Origin: Methanobacterium_D sp040373355
Lineage (GTDB): Archaea; Methanobacteriota; Methanobacteria; Methanobacteriales; Methanobacteriaceae
Direction of reading: 5' to 3'
Assembly: GCF_047495555.1 (NCBI RefSeq)
Contig: NZ_CP166866.1
Location: 186,001-250,000, forward strand
DNA length: 64,000 nucleotides
Below the pieces are notes generated by a model, which worked only from the letters and a program-made list of their open reading frames with translations, made no database searches and was not told the DNA's origin. The translations under genes and the position numbers were made by a program. Position 1 is the first letter of the stretch; each line of letters starts with the position of its first letter. Positions 8,823 through 17,674 of this stretch are shown here, one piece after another.

Positions 8823-9386
8823 CTATTGTCTGGGCATTGCAATTATTTCTTTTATTTGAAGATCAAAGAAATTATTCATATGGGCAGCTTTTAAGACTAC
8901 TGCAGCATCTGCACCCCATGCAGTTCCACCAACAGCAATTATTTCTTCATCTACAGGAATTAAACCTGCATCTGCAGCCATGATACTTATTTCAACACAC
9001 ACTTTAACTCCCTGACCAAACATACGGAGAGTTGCGGCTATAATTTCAACAGGAGTTACACCACCGAATTTATTTGATATTCCTCTACCAACACCACTTA
9101 ATGCATGAGAACCAATGTATAGTGTTATATTGTTTTCTTTAAGCATCTCTATAGCTTCTTGAGTTATCTCAAGTTCTACTTTTTCTTTAAATCCTGCATG
9201 ATGAGTTATACTAACTATATTGGCATCGGGCATGGCCTCACGTAATTTTAGGGCTGTTTTACCTGAAACAGATGCAACTACAATATTTTTAATGTTTAAT
9301 TCCTCTTTCCTCTGCTTCACAAGTTCTACAACTTTATCTGTATTTTCTTCACCTTTATTTTCAAAATAATTGATATTTTTTTCCAT
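8823..9386 (-). CDS. Stand-alone pyruvate kinase C-terminal (alpha/beta) domain protein
   Basis: The 187 residues resemble only the C-terminal regulatory domain of pyruvate kinase (PK_C family), with the D-K-V-V-E-L-V-K-Q-R-K-E-E-L opening, V-V-A-S-V-S-G-K-T-A and a late G-G-T-A-W-G-A-D-A-A segment. The catalytic barrel is absent, so it is not a kinase. Such proteins are common in methanogens and their function is not known to me. The ATG at 9386 is placed three bases after GGTGAT; the open frame extends 19 codons upstream without a ribosome binding site. It is transcribed divergently from comA. Confidence 0.8.
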   Translation of the reverse strand: MEKNINYFENKGEENTDKVVELVKQRKEELNIKNIVVASVSGKTALKLREAMPDANIVSITHHAGFKEKVELEITQEAIEMLKENNITLYIGSHALSGVGRGISNKFGGVTPVEIIAATLRMFGQGVKVCVEISIMAADAGLIPVDEEIIAVGGTAWGADAAVVLKAAHMNNFFDLQIKEIIAMPRQ

Positions 9387-9533
9387 TAAATCACCAGACG
9401 AATTCTTTAATGTTTTAATATGTATTTTAATAGTATATAACAAATTTTATATTTTTAGAAATAGAGATAAAAAATAAGCGAATTAAAGAATTAAATTTAT
9501 TATTTGAAGTATAACTTATAAAAAGGTGAAAAA

Positions 9534-10310
9534 ATGAAAGCATTTAACTTTATTGCACCAGATAGAATTTCAAAGCCTAGAAAGGCAGGAATAACAATGA
9601 TGTTAGATAAGGGAATGGGCTTAAATGCGGTAGATGATTTATTAGAGGTATCTGGTGAATTTGTGGATCTGGCTAAATTTGGATGGGGTACATCTGCACT
9701 ACATGATAGAAATCTTATAATGAAAAAAGCTGAAATGTATTCATCTTATGATGTGATTCCATATCCTGGAGGTACTCTTTTTGAACTTGCATATCTTAAA
9801 AATAAGTTTCAGGAATTCCTAGATGAAGCAGATAAATTAGGACTCAAAGCAATTGAAATATCTGATGGTTCTACCGATATACCTTTAGAAGATAGAAAAA
9901 ATGCGATTAAAAGAGCAAAAGAACAGGGATTTTTAGTTATCTCCGAGGTTGGAAAAAAAGATCCAACTGAAGATCACAAGTTGGATGCTTTTAATCGTGT
10001 TGATATGGTTAATTTTGATCTTGAAGCTGGTGCTGACCTTGTACTCATTGAAGCACGCGAAGGTGGAAAGGATATTGGAATATATGATGCATCCGGAAAT
10101 ATTAAAGAAGACGATGTTGGAGCTTTAATTGATAATATAGACATGAATAAGATAATATGGGAAGCTCCACTTAAAAACCAGCAGACATATCTTATTCTTC
10201 AGTTCGGAGCGAATATTAATCTAGGAAATATAGCTCCAGAAGAAGTTACTGCTCTTGAAACAATGCGAAGAGGACTTAGAGGAGACACTTTAGGAAAAGT
10301 AGATCTCTAA
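9534..10310 (+). CDS. comA: Phosphosulfolactate synthase (coenzyme M biosynthesis)
   Basis: ComA adds sulfite to phosphoenolpyruvate, giving (R)-phosphosulfolactate, the first step of the PEP route to coenzyme M. The 258-residue TIM barrel matches the family at G-I-T-M-M-L-D-K-G, V-D-L-A-K-F-G-W-G-T, P-Y-P-G-G-T-L-F-E and E-I-S-D-G-S. A ribosome binding site (AAAGGTG) precedes the ATG. ComB and ComC are not in the window. It is divergent from the pyruvate-kinase-domain protein and convergent with the methyltransferase that follows. Confidence 0.95.
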   Translation: MKAFNFIAPDRISKPRKAGITMMLDKGMGLNAVDDLLEVSGEFVDLAKFGWGTSALHDRNLIMKKAEMYSSYDVIPYPGGTLFELAYLKNKFQEFLDEADKLGLKAIEISDGSTDIPLEDRKNAIKRAKEQGFLVISEVGKKDPTEDHKLDAFNRVDMVNFDLEAGADLVLIEAREGGKDIGIYDASGNIKEDDVGALIDNIDMNKIIWEAPLKNQQTYLILQFGANINLGNIAPEEVTALETMRRGLRGDTLGKVDL

Positions 10311-10337
10311 TTAAATTTTAATATTGTTAGTTTCAGC

Positions 10338-11021
10338 TCATTTAATACAGTAAAATCCTGCCTGCATATAGGAATACCAGAATAATTCAACTATTTTAAA
10401 TCCACATTCTCTAAGCAGTGAAAGATGTTCTTCGACATTTAAAGGGAAATATTCTACATTAAAACGATTTAAATGATTCATAGCTTCTTTTTCGCTCTTT
10501 CCTTTTGAAATTTGGAAATCTTTCCAATATTTTTTACCTATTTGTATTCCTCTTTCGGTTAATGGACTAATATTTTCAAATACTACATAAATTCCATTTT
10601 CGTTTAAAAGTTCATAGCATGCCTTTGTAGCATTTATTCGTTCATCTTTAGTCATATAATGATGAGATTGAATTGCAGTAATTACATCTACATTCATGGA
10701 GATAAATATTTCATGAGTTGGTTTTGGTTTTAGAATTTTTATTTTATCCCCATATTCTTCTAATTTTATCCTTGCCTCATCCAACATACCATTTGAAGGA
10801 TCAGAGAGTACAAAACATGTGCTTTTGAAATGAGGGATTGCTTTTTGTACTAGCGTACCTGTTCCGCATCCAGTATCTAACCATATTTTGGGTTTTATAT
10901 CCATTGATTCTATCAAATTAATTGTTTCTTGGTGAAAACAACCATAATAAGGAATTGTATTATATATGTTTGAGTCATATTCTTTTGATGGAAGTGGAGT
11001 TGTGTTATCTGATTTTTTCAT
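10338..11021 (-). CDS. Class I SAM-dependent methyltransferase
   Basis: The 227 residues carry the SAM-binding motif I, I-W-L-D-T-G-C-G-T-G-T-L (about residues 45-56), an acidic motif II region (L-S-D-P-S-N-G-M-L-D-E-A) and a motif around D-V-I-T-A-I-Q-S-H-H-Y. It belongs to the Methyltransf_25/UbiE-like group. The substrate cannot be told from sequence, and neighbours do not help. It ends 27 bp from the comA stop, on the opposite strand. Confidence 0.8.
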   Translation of the reverse strand: MKKSDNTTPLPSKEYDSNIYNTIPYYGCFHQETINLIESMDIKPKIWLDTGCGTGTLVQKAIPHFKSTCFVLSDPSNGMLDEARIKLEEYGDKIKILKPKPTHEIFISMNVDVITAIQSHHYMTKDERINATKACYELLNENGIYVVFENISPLTERGIQIGKKYWKDFQISKGKSEKEAMNHLNRFNVEYFPLNVEEHLSLLRECGFKIVELFWYSYMQAGFYCIK

Positions 11022-11120
11022 TGTTTTTCTCCAATTAGAATAATTTAATTAATTATGTTTTAAAGACATAAAAATATTGAATAGATTCTAATTTCTAAAT
11101 TTAAAAAATCCATTAATCAG

Positions 11121-11969
11121 ATGTGCAATATGAAATCTAATGAATACAAAGTTATACCAGTTAAAACAGGTTATATTAAGCCTAATGAATCGTATGATAT
11201 TATAATAGATAATGCCAGAGATCTACTTGAAGATGGTGATTTTATTGTAATTTCTGAGACCCCAATATCAATTTCACAGGGACGACTAGTTGATGAATCT
11301 CTTTTTAAACCGTCCATTCTTGCTATTTTTCTTGCAGATATTTGGTCAAAATATCTTTGGGGCTATATTTTAGGGCCATTATTAGGCATTAAAAAAAGGA
11401 CTATTAATAACTTAAGAAAATTACCCATTGAAGCCAGATGCCATAAAGAAGTAGTATTGAAATATTATGGTCTAAAGCATGCACTTAAACCTGCTTCAGA
11501 GGCAGGCATTGACCTTAGTAATGCCCCAGGAACTTATGTTTCCCTTTTACCAGATAAACCATCCGATGTGGCCTCAGATATCGCTGGGAAAATATCTAAT
11601 AATGTAGGAAAAGAAGTCATAGTAGTAATAATTGACACTGATGCTACATACAAATTTAGAGATAAATTATTAACTTCACTCCCTATAGCCACAGAAGGAA
11701 TTAAATCTGATCTTGGAATTTTTGGATATTTGTTAGGTAGATTTGGTGAACTTAAAGGACCTACCCCTTTAGGTGTTTCCAGAAATTTTGAGATTGAAGA
11801 AATTATGAAAGTGGCAAAAATTGCCGATGATTATCAAACTGAAAATGAAAACAGCATGGCAACTGTATATGATATGAAAGATGTGTTTGATGGCGAAGTT
11901 GATGGAGTGACAATCGATATGTTAAGTTCAATAGAACATATGCCTGCTGTTATCGTGAGAAAACATTGA
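11121..11969 (+). CDS. CofE-like protein (F420-0:gamma-glutamyl ligase family)
   Basis: The 282 residues match the F420-0:glutamate ligase superfamily in overall plan: V-I-P-V-K-T-G near the start, D-F-I-V-I-S-E-T-P, and late A-P-G-T-Y-V-S-L-L-P. Compared with genuine CofE the N-terminal metal and GTP motifs are changed, so this is probably one of the CofE paralogues of unknown substrate found in methanogens. A hydrophobic stretch (I-L-A-I-F-L-A-D-I-W) near residue 68 is unusual for a soluble ligase. The first ATG (11121) has no ribosome binding site, and a second ATG lies three codons later. Confidence 0.65.
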   Translation: MCNMKSNEYKVIPVKTGYIKPNESYDIIIDNARDLLEDGDFIVISETPISISQGRLVDESLFKPSILAIFLADIWSKYLWGYILGPLLGIKKRTINNLRKLPIEARCHKEVVLKYYGLKHALKPASEAGIDLSNAPGTYVSLLPDKPSDVASDIAGKISNNVGKEVIVVIIDTDATYKFRDKLLTSLPIATEGIKSDLGIFGYLLGRFGELKGPTPLGVSRNFEIEEIMKVAKIADDYQTENENSMATVYDMKDVFDGEVDGVTIDMLSSIEHMPAVIVRKH

Positions 11970-12086
11970 GAGTCTCTAGAAATTATTACATGATCAAACA
12001 TCATTGTTTGCTCCCATCAATATTGATCTATCAAAATGATTAAATAGTAGTAAAACAATAATACATAGTAACATCAAGATATGTTG

Positions 12087-12173
12087 CCAAACATAACTTG
12101 GTAAAGTTTGGAACTCGAACTCTTTAAAATCAGTGCCATCAACCATTACTCGTTAAATATCATTCATTTAACG
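12087..12173 (+). promoter_or_regulatory. Two inverted repeats in the tfe upstream region
   Basis: CCAAAC/GTTTGG (12087-12111, 13-base spacer) and CGTTAAAT/ATTTAACG (12151-12173, 7-base spacer) lie 87-173 bp before tfe, within a 290-bp gap that otherwise holds no gene I can recognise. They may be operators or leader structure. Confidence 0.35.
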
Positions 12174-12259
12174 AAATATCCATCACTTATTCAATTATTA
12201 CCAGTTAAAACGCACTTAAAGATGTTATTGAAATATGTCCAAATAGGAGGAAAAAATAT

Positions 12260-12808
12260 ATGCTCAACGTTAATGGTCCTGTAACTCAAGAATTTATTAA
12301 ATCTTCCCTATCCAAAGAAGGAACTGAAATGCTTAACGAACCCCTTGTTCAGGAGTTCCTTCATGAAATTACTGCAGATCGTGAAAGCAGTATCCCTATA
12401 ATTAAATGTCTTTTAGAAGGTAAAATTACAGATGAAGAAATATCTGAAGAAATAGAAGTCAGATTAAACATTGTAAGAAGAATTCTTTACAAACTTTACG
12501 ATGCCGGAATTGCAAGTTATAAAAGAAGTAAAGATCCTGAAACCCAATGGTACACATACAGTTGGAAATTTGACGCAGAAAAAGTCATTGAAACAATAAC
12601 TGAAAAATACCAGAAGAATTCTAAAGAAATGGAAGACTCTTTAGCTTACGAAGAAGAAAACATGTTCTTTGCATGCTACAATGGATGCAGATACAATTTC
12701 GAAGAAGCATCAGAACTTAATTTCACCTGTCCAGAGTGTGGAATTACACTCGAATACCAGGATAACTCTTCATTAATTGAAGACTTAAAAGACCAGATGA
12801 CTATCTAA
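12260..12808 (+). CDS. tfe: Transcription initiation factor E, alpha subunit
   Basis: TFE helps TBP and TFB open the promoter DNA. The 182 residues have an extended winged-helix domain (about 1-105), a helical linker and a C-terminal zinc ribbon with cysteines at about 139, 143, 157 and 160 (C-x3-C, then C-P-E-C). The start ATG follows GGAGG with an A-rich spacer. The 290-bp upstream region with two inverted repeats suggests its own control. A tandem-hairpin repeat lies directly after the stop. Confidence 0.94.
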   Translation: MLNVNGPVTQEFIKSSLSKEGTEMLNEPLVQEFLHEITADRESSIPIIKCLLEGKITDEEISEEIEVRLNIVRRILYKLYDAGIASYKRSKDPETQWYTYSWKFDAEKVIETITEKYQKNSKEMEDSLAYEEENMFFACYNGCRYNFEEASELNFTCPECGITLEYQDNSSLIEDLKDQMTI

Positions 12809-12823
12809 TTCACACAAAAATCT

Positions 12824-12908
12824 GTCAAAAATTCATAATTTTTGACGCCACAAATCATAGATTTGCAGGCTATGATTTTTGGTGCCCCAAACACCAAGTG
12901 TTTTAGGG
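12824..12908 (+). repeat. Tandem mini-hairpin cluster B after tfe
   Basis: Three hairpins: 12824-12846 (10-bp arms, CAT loop), 12851-12865 (6-bp arms, ATA loop) and 12889-12903 (6-bp arms, CAA loop, flanked by CCC and GGG). The part 12876-12908 is nearly the same as 56357-56388 beside tRNA-Cys, including the GCCCCAAACAC and AGTGTTT arms, showing that these are copies of a dispersed element. Confidence 0.75.
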
Positions 12909-12939
12909 TTTATATTTTATTTTAAATTTTATTAGTGCA

Positions 12940-13425
12940 ATGAATTATTTTCAAATTTTTAAAAACTTAAATTGTCCGCCTTATTTAATTGAACACTGCA
13001 TAGCTGTTTGTAAAAAGGCGAATCAATTATCTTCTAATTTTGATTCTATCAATATTGAACTTGTAAAAACAGGCGCAATGCTGCATGATATTGGCAGATG
13101 TAAAACAGATAATATAGATCATGCCATAGTAGGAGCTGAAATTTTAAAAGAACTTGGATTTTCAACTGAAGTTTCTAGTATAGCCCTTAGGCATATTGGT
13201 GCAGGTATTCCAAAAGAGGAAGCAGAAATACTTGGTTTACCTCCTAAAGATTATATGCCCATTACTTTAGAAGAAAAAATAGTGGCACATGCAGACAATT
13301 TAATTCACTGGAATAAAGAAGTGGATGTTGATTTTGTAATTAAAAAATGGAAAAACCGACTTGGAAAAAACCATCCATCAATTGAAAGGCTAATTAAGCT
13401 CCATCATGAAATTGTAGGATTTTAA
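12940..13425 (+). CDS. HD-domain (HDIG) protein, putative phosphohydrolase
   Basis: The 161 residues carry the metal-binding HD pair M-L-H-D-I-G-R (about residues 47-53), an upstream H (E-H-C-I-A-V) and later H-A-D-N-L. This is the archaeal TIGR00295-like HD group, of unknown substrate (nucleotide or phosphate ester). No ribosome binding site is visible before the ATG. A palindrome follows the stop. Confidence 0.75.
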   Translation: MNYFQIFKNLNCPPYLIEHCIAVCKKANQLSSNFDSINIELVKTGAMLHDIGRCKTDNIDHAIVGAEILKELGFSTEVSSIALRHIGAGIPKEEAEILGLPPKDYMPITLEEKIVAHADNLIHWNKEVDVDFVIKKWKNRLGKNHPSIERLIKLHHEIVGF

Positions 13426-13433
13426 ATACCTAA

Positions 13434-13449
13434 ATTATTCTAGAATAAT
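13434..13449 (+). terminator. Palindrome after the HD gene
   Basis: ATTATTCTAGAATAAT is a perfect 16-bp palindrome, nine bases after the stop and followed by a T-rich stretch. It could end the HD transcript. Confidence 0.35.
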
Positions 13450-13522
13450 CATATATTTTTATTTAAAGAAAAATTTTTTATATTTTCAAAAATATATTAA
13501 TTTTAAAAATTGAGGATTTAAA

Positions 13523-14167
13523 TTGCAAGATCAAAAAATTATTATCTTTCTGGGCCCTTCCTTAAGTCATGGAGAAGCTTTAGATATTCTAGATGCTGAA
13601 TACCGAGCTCCGATTCAAAGAGGAGATATTAATGCAGTTTTAAGCGAGAATCCAGACATAATAGGAATTATTGACGGGGTTTTCCATCAACAGCCTGCCG
13701 TATCACATCGAGAGATACTCGATGCTCTTAAAAAAGGAATTACTGTTATTGGAGGTGCCAGTATGGGCGCACTTCGAGCATCTGAACTTGATGATTTTGG
13801 GATGATAGGCATAGGTTATGTTTATAATCAGTACAAAAATGAACTTATTGAATCAGATGACGATGTTGCGGTAATCATTAATCCCGAAAACATGGAACAA
13901 CTTTCTGATTCTCTTGTAAGTATGGAATATAACTTTAAAAGAGCACTTGATAAAGGTTTGATAGATAATGATGATTTTAATGTACTTCTTGAAACAGCAA
14001 AATCACTCTTTTACCCTAAAAGGACATATACGCTTCTTTTAAATACTGCCCCTCTTCACCCGGCAAAAATAGCAGCTCTTGAGAACTTTTTAATCAATGA
14101 GGGAGTCGATATTAAAAGGGAAGATGCAAAAGAAGTATTAAAGTATATTAAGAGCATTACAGAATAA
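13523..14167 (+). CDS. TfuA-like protein (thioamidation partner)
   Basis: The 214 residues match the TfuA core family at I-I-F-L-G-P-S-L, D-I-I-G-I-I-D-G-V-F-H-Q-Q-P-A-V-S-H-R-E-I and G-A-S-M-G-A-L-R-A-S-E-L. In methanogens TfuA works with YcaO to install thioglycine in methyl-coenzyme M reductase, probably by delivering sulfur. YcaO is not in this window. The start is a TTG at 13523, seven bases after GAGG. The next gene is a LarE-type sulfur transfer enzyme, which suggests a shared sulfur role. Confidence 0.82.
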   Translation: MQDQKIIIFLGPSLSHGEALDILDAEYRAPIQRGDINAVLSENPDIIGIIDGVFHQQPAVSHREILDALKKGITVIGGASMGALRASELDDFGMIGIGYVYNQYKNELIESDDDVAVIINPENMEQLSDSLVSMEYNFKRALDKGLIDNDDFNVLLETAKSLFYPKRTYTLLLNTAPLHPAKIAALENFLINEGVDIKREDAKEVLKYIKSITE

Positions 14168-14249
14168 CCAGATGAAGTCTAAAATACATAAATATAGAAA
14201 TTAATATTAAATATGCTTATTTTAATTAAAAAGTTTAAAGGATGAGTTT

Positions 14250-15302
14250 ATGAATCTTCAAGGAAAAATAGAAAAAACAAAAGATTATCTAAAGGATAAA
14301 AAAGTATTAGTGGCATTTTCAGGAGGCGCAGACAGTACGCTAATAGCCAAAATAGCAAAAGATGTAGCCAAAGATCCACTTGCAGTAACCATTGATAATG
14401 GTGTTTTACCTTCGGATTGTATATCAAATTCTCAGAAGATTGCAAAGAAAATAGGAATTTCACATGAAGTTATAAAAGAAAATTTCCTTGAAGATGAAGC
14501 TTTTAGGTCTAATCCACCACAAAGATGCTTTATATGTAAAAATAAGATGTACAGCACACTTGGAGAAATTGCAGAGCAAAAAAAGATTGATTTAATTATT
14601 GATGGGACTAATATTAGTGATTTATTGGAAGATCGGCCCGGAATAATGGTTAATTATGAAAAAAATATTGTAAGTCCCCTTGTATATGCAGGTCTAACTA
14701 CTGAAGAAGTAAGAGAAGCTCTAAAAATGTTAGAGATAGATTATTCTACTTCCACAACTTGTCTTGCAACCAGAATTTCTTCAAATAGCGAAATAACACC
14801 TAAAAAGATAAATCGGATTAATTATGCAGAGTCTTTAATTAAAAATACTGTTGGAGAAGGTCCTGTAAGAGTTCGAGATTATGAGGATGTTGCGCAGATT
14901 GAAGTTGGAAATATTTCAAAACTCTTAAACATGGGTATTTTAAACCATATCAGCTCTGAACTTAAAGCTGTTGGATTTAGGCGCGTTACACTCGATATTG
15001 GTGGATATGGTGAAGAAAAAAAGGATCTGGTAGTTTATAAGCCATGTAAGGATGAAGCAAATAAAATAATGTTTGAAACTGAGCTTCCATATGAAATAGA
15101 TATTAAAAAAACATGTAGAGAGCTTGAAAATCTAGGAACTCCAAAATGTTCAGAAGAAATGGGGATAGCTATGCTTGAAACTGAGGGGCGAAATGTTACT
15201 GTTTTTAAAGGCGGGAAAATTGTTGCAAGACGTGTTACAGATAAAGAAGACGCAGAAATCCTATTAACCAAAGTTTTACCGTTAATAAGAAGAAAGTTAT
15301 AA
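14250..15302 (+). CDS. larE: LarE-like ATP-dependent sulfur transferase (PP-loop)
   Basis: The N-terminal half is a PP-loop ATP pyrophosphatase with F-S-G-G-A-D-S-T (residues 23-30). A C-x2-C pair (93 and 96, R-C-F-I-C-K) plus T-T-C-L-A-T-R match LarE proteins, including the type that carries a [4Fe-4S] cluster. At 350 residues it is longer than typical LarE (about 270): an extra domain after residue 275 has two more cysteines (K-K-T-C and P-K-C) and ends in a basic helix. LarE makes the nickel-pincer cofactor in some bacteria; in methanogens the substrate is open. It follows TfuA by 82 bp on the same strand. Confidence 0.78.
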   Translation: MNLQGKIEKTKDYLKDKKVLVAFSGGADSTLIAKIAKDVAKDPLAVTIDNGVLPSDCISNSQKIAKKIGISHEVIKENFLEDEAFRSNPPQRCFICKNKMYSTLGEIAEQKKIDLIIDGTNISDLLEDRPGIMVNYEKNIVSPLVYAGLTTEEVREALKMLEIDYSTSTTCLATRISSNSEITPKKINRINYAESLIKNTVGEGPVRVRDYEDVAQIEVGNISKLLNMGILNHISSELKAVGFRRVTLDIGGYGEEKKDLVVYKPCKDEANKIMFETELPYEIDIKKTCRELENLGTPKCSEEMGIAMLETEGRNVTVFKGGKIVARRVTDKEDAEILLTKVLPLIRRKL

Positions 15303-15323
15303 TTGAAAATTAATAAAGACTAA

Positions 15324-15743
15324 TTAAAGATTTTTAAGTACATTTTCATGTACTTTTCTTCTAAAAGCTGTACTTTTCTGCCAGAATGTCCGATTATCAT
15401 CACCCGTAAATGCGATATATCTTCCAGTTACTTCAATTTCCATTCCATCAGCAGTTAAGCTGTTAATGAACATTTCGATTTTTGAAGCATCTCCAAGAAG
15501 ATCGTTGGCCCTGTAATCGTAATCTATAGTAAGATCATTGCAATCATACACCTCTTTAATGGTATTTTTGATTGTTTCTTCAACTGCTGTAAATATTGTT
15601 TCTACAACAGGAATATTTGCCCACCAGCAGTATCCAAGTATCAATTTTAAGAGGATTACTTTTACAGAAACTTTACCATCATTTTTAGAAACAATCCTTA
15701 GATTACCTTTTTCTGATGTTATTTTAATTATTGGGGCTGACAT
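15324..15743 (-). CDS. Conserved hypothetical protein, 139 residues
   Basis: I do not recognise the family. It is predicted to be soluble and mixed alpha/beta, with a hydrophobic stretch V-K-V-I-L-L-K-L-I-L-G-Y-C-W-W-A (about 28-43), too short and polar-flanked to call a membrane span. Its ATG is one base after the stop of the CBS gene, so it is surely co-transcribed with it, and it may serve the same process. It converges with the LarE-like gene, 21 bp away. Confidence 0.7.
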   Translation of the reverse strand: MSAPIIKITSEKGNLRIVSKNDGKVSVKVILLKLILGYCWWANIPVVETIFTAVEETIKNTIKEVYDCNDLTIDYDYRANDLLGDASKIEMFINSLTADGMEIEVTGRYIAFTGDDNRTFWQKSTAFRRKVHENVLKNL

Positions 15744-15744
15744 C

Positions 15745-16581
15745 TTAATCCTTAATTGCTTTTATTAAATCTGTAGCCCTTACAAGTCCTGCAAGTTCAC
15801 CTTCAACATCTATAACAGGTATTTGTTCAATGTTGTGATGCCTCATCTTATTGGCACACTCTGTTACTGTAGTTCTTGTAGTAGCTATCACTAGATCAGA
15901 TGTTGCAACATCCTTAACATCTTTATCTGAGAATTTAAGATGGTTTGTTATGACATAGAGAACACTTCCACTATCCCATGACCATTTATCCCCTTCTGTA
16001 CCTATTGATGTATTATGGACTGTTCTTTCTGAAACTATTTCGCTTTCATTTATAAAATCAGTTTCAGTGAGTATTCCTGATAATCTTCCTTCTTTATTTA
16101 AAGCCAGCAGTACTTTAAATCCTGAATATCTCATGATTTCAAATGCCACATTTAGAGGAGTTCTATCCCAGGTTGTAGGAACAGATTTAATCATATAATC
16201 TTTAACAGGGTCATTAATATTTAATTTCCATAACGCACTTCCAATAATGTCAAATGCAGTTACTATACCTACTAACTCACCATCTTGAACAACTGGAACC
16301 CTTCTTATGTTATTCTCTATCATTTTTTCTGTAGCGTCTTTGATATCATCATCAGGAGTTGTTGTTACAAGATTTCGAGTCATTATAAGAGCTAGTTGCT
16401 CCTCATCAGGATTATTTACAAGATCTGACCTTGTGACTATTCCTAAAAGTTCTTTTGTTCCATTTTTTACTACAGGTAGTCCTGATACATTTTTTTCTCT
16501 CATCAATTCCAGGGCACTTTGACGGTTTCCTGGAACCTGTATATAGTGTATACTCTCTGACATTACTTCTTTTATAAGCAT
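15745..16581 (-). CDS. Protein of four CBS domains
   Basis: The 278 residues are four CBS motifs in two Bateman pairs (about 1-60, 65-120, 130-185, 210-278) and nothing else. CBS pairs bind adenosine nucleotides and act as energy sensors. It opens with L-I-K-E-V-M-S-E-S, and repeats of V-P-V-V, L-V-G-I-V-T and D-I-I are clear. It is followed at one base by the unknown 139-residue protein and preceded by two UspA genes, a small stress/energy-sensing group. Confidence 0.88.
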   Translation of the reverse strand: MLIKEVMSESIHYIQVPGNRQSALELMREKNVSGLPVVKNGTKELLGIVTRSDLVNNPDEEQLALIMTRNLVTTTPDDDIKDATEKMIENNIRRVPVVQDGELVGIVTAFDIIGSALWKLNINDPVKDYMIKSVPTTWDRTPLNVAFEIMRYSGFKVLLALNKEGRLSGILTETDFINESEIVSERTVHNTSIGTEGDKWSWDSGSVLYVITNHLKFSDKDVKDVATSDLVIATTRTTVTECANKMRHHNIEQIPVIDVEGELAGLVRATDLIKAIKD

Positions 16582-16635
16582 TGTTACACCAACTAATTTG
16601 ATTCAAAAAATAATTTGTTAATAATTTTAATTATC

Positions 16636-17085
16636 CTAATGAACTACTAGAATCGGGCATGGGGCTGATCTAACCACATTTTCAGCTACACTACCTAATA
16701 AAAATCTATCTAATCCATGTTTTCCAGAAGTTCCCATTACCACCAGATCAATATTTTCTTCTTTAACTTTTTTAACTATAATATCTGAAGGAGAACCTTC
16801 CTCTGTAATCATGTTTAATTTAACTTCTCCATGGCATTCGTCATCAATTTTCTTTTCTTCAGCTATCTGAGATATTTTTTCCAGTGATTTACGCCCTTCT
16901 TCCTTTAGCATCTCTTTAATTCTTACTATAAGGTCTTCTGCAGGAAGTCCTACCAATGAAGATGTTTCAATTACGTTTAAAACTATCAGTTCTGCTCTTG
17001 TTGAGCTAGCAAGCCATACTGCATGTTCTGCAGCTTTATTTGCATATTCAGAACCGTCTGTTGGTAATAAAATTTTTTTATACAC
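16636..17085 (-). CDS. Universal stress protein (UspA family)
   Basis: 149 residues with I-L-L-P-T-D-G-S-E-Y at the start and the ATP-binding motif G-T-S-G-K-H-G-L-D-R-F-L-L-G-S-V-A near residue 117. Such ATP-binding Usp proteins form dimers. It is a paralogue of the next gene, so the pair arose by tandem duplication. GGGGTGAA precedes the start. Confidence 0.92.
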   Translation of the reverse strand: MYKKILLPTDGSEYANKAAEHAVWLASSTRAELIVLNVIETSSLVGLPAEDLIVRIKEMLKEEGRKSLEKISQIAEEKKIDDECHGEVKLNMITEEGSPSDIIVKKVKEENIDLVVMGTSGKHGLDRFLLGSVAENVVRSAPCPILVVH

Positions 17086-17182
17086 AAGTTCACCCCTTAA
17101 GATAATATATTACTCATCTATATATTATTAACCTTATTATTCAAGATTTATATAATTGATTATTTCACTCGCAATGTGTAAA

Positions 17183-17626
17183 TTAACGCACCACCAAAAC
17201 AGGACAACGTGCTGATCTCATGGTATTTTCAGTAACGCTACCTAATAAAAATCTATTAATGCCTCTTTTCCCAGATGTTCCCATTACCACAAGGTCTATA
17301 TTTTCTTTTTCAATTGTTTTGAGTATCTCATCTGCAGGAGAACCTTCTAAAAATCTAAAATCTAGTTTTATATCTTGTTCACACTTTTCTCCAGCCCGGG
17401 ACTTCATTCTTCCTTTAATTCTATCAAATGATTTTTGACCTTCATCCCTAAATCTATTCATAAGTTCATCTTTATCTTCTGATCGAATGCCTCTAAACCT
17501 AGGAGTTTCAACTACATTCAGGACTATAATCTGTGCCCCATTTTTACTTCCAAGAAGAAAAGCATGTTCTGCAGCATTTTCAGCAACTTCAGAACCATCT
17601 GTTGGTAATAAAATCTTATTATACAT
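17183..17626 (-). CDS. Universal stress protein (UspA family), second copy
   Basis: 147 residues, clearly related to the neighbouring Usp in both the start (K-I-L-L-P-T-D-G-S-E) and the ATP motif (G-T-S-G-K-R-G-I-N-R-F-L-L-G-S-V), but diverged through the middle, so the duplication is old. It has the same GGGGTGA ribosome binding site. Confidence 0.92.
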   Translation of the reverse strand: MYNKILLPTDGSEVAENAAEHAFLLGSKNGAQIIVLNVVETPRFRGIRSEDKDELMNRFRDEGQKSFDRIKGRMKSRAGEKCEQDIKLDFRFLEGSPADEILKTIEKENIDLVVMGTSGKRGINRFLLGSVTENTMRSARCPVLVVR

Positions 17627-17674
17627 TGAATCACCCCTTAAATACTCTGATTCTCGCTTAAAGAATTAAGAGTA

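Noticed and set aside
9421..9446. TATATAACAAATTTTATA upstream of the pyruvate-kinase-domain gene as an operator
   Set aside because: The right arm GTTA is absent; it is ordinary AT-rich promoter sequence.
11121..11969. True F420-0:gamma-glutamyl ligase (CofE)
   Set aside because: Overall similarity is there but the N-terminal part differs from genuine CofE and has a hydrophobic insert; I named it CofE-like only.
12100..12125. A tRNA-like T-loop (GGAACTCGAAC) before tfe
   Set aside because: No acceptor, D or anticodon stems can be built around it.
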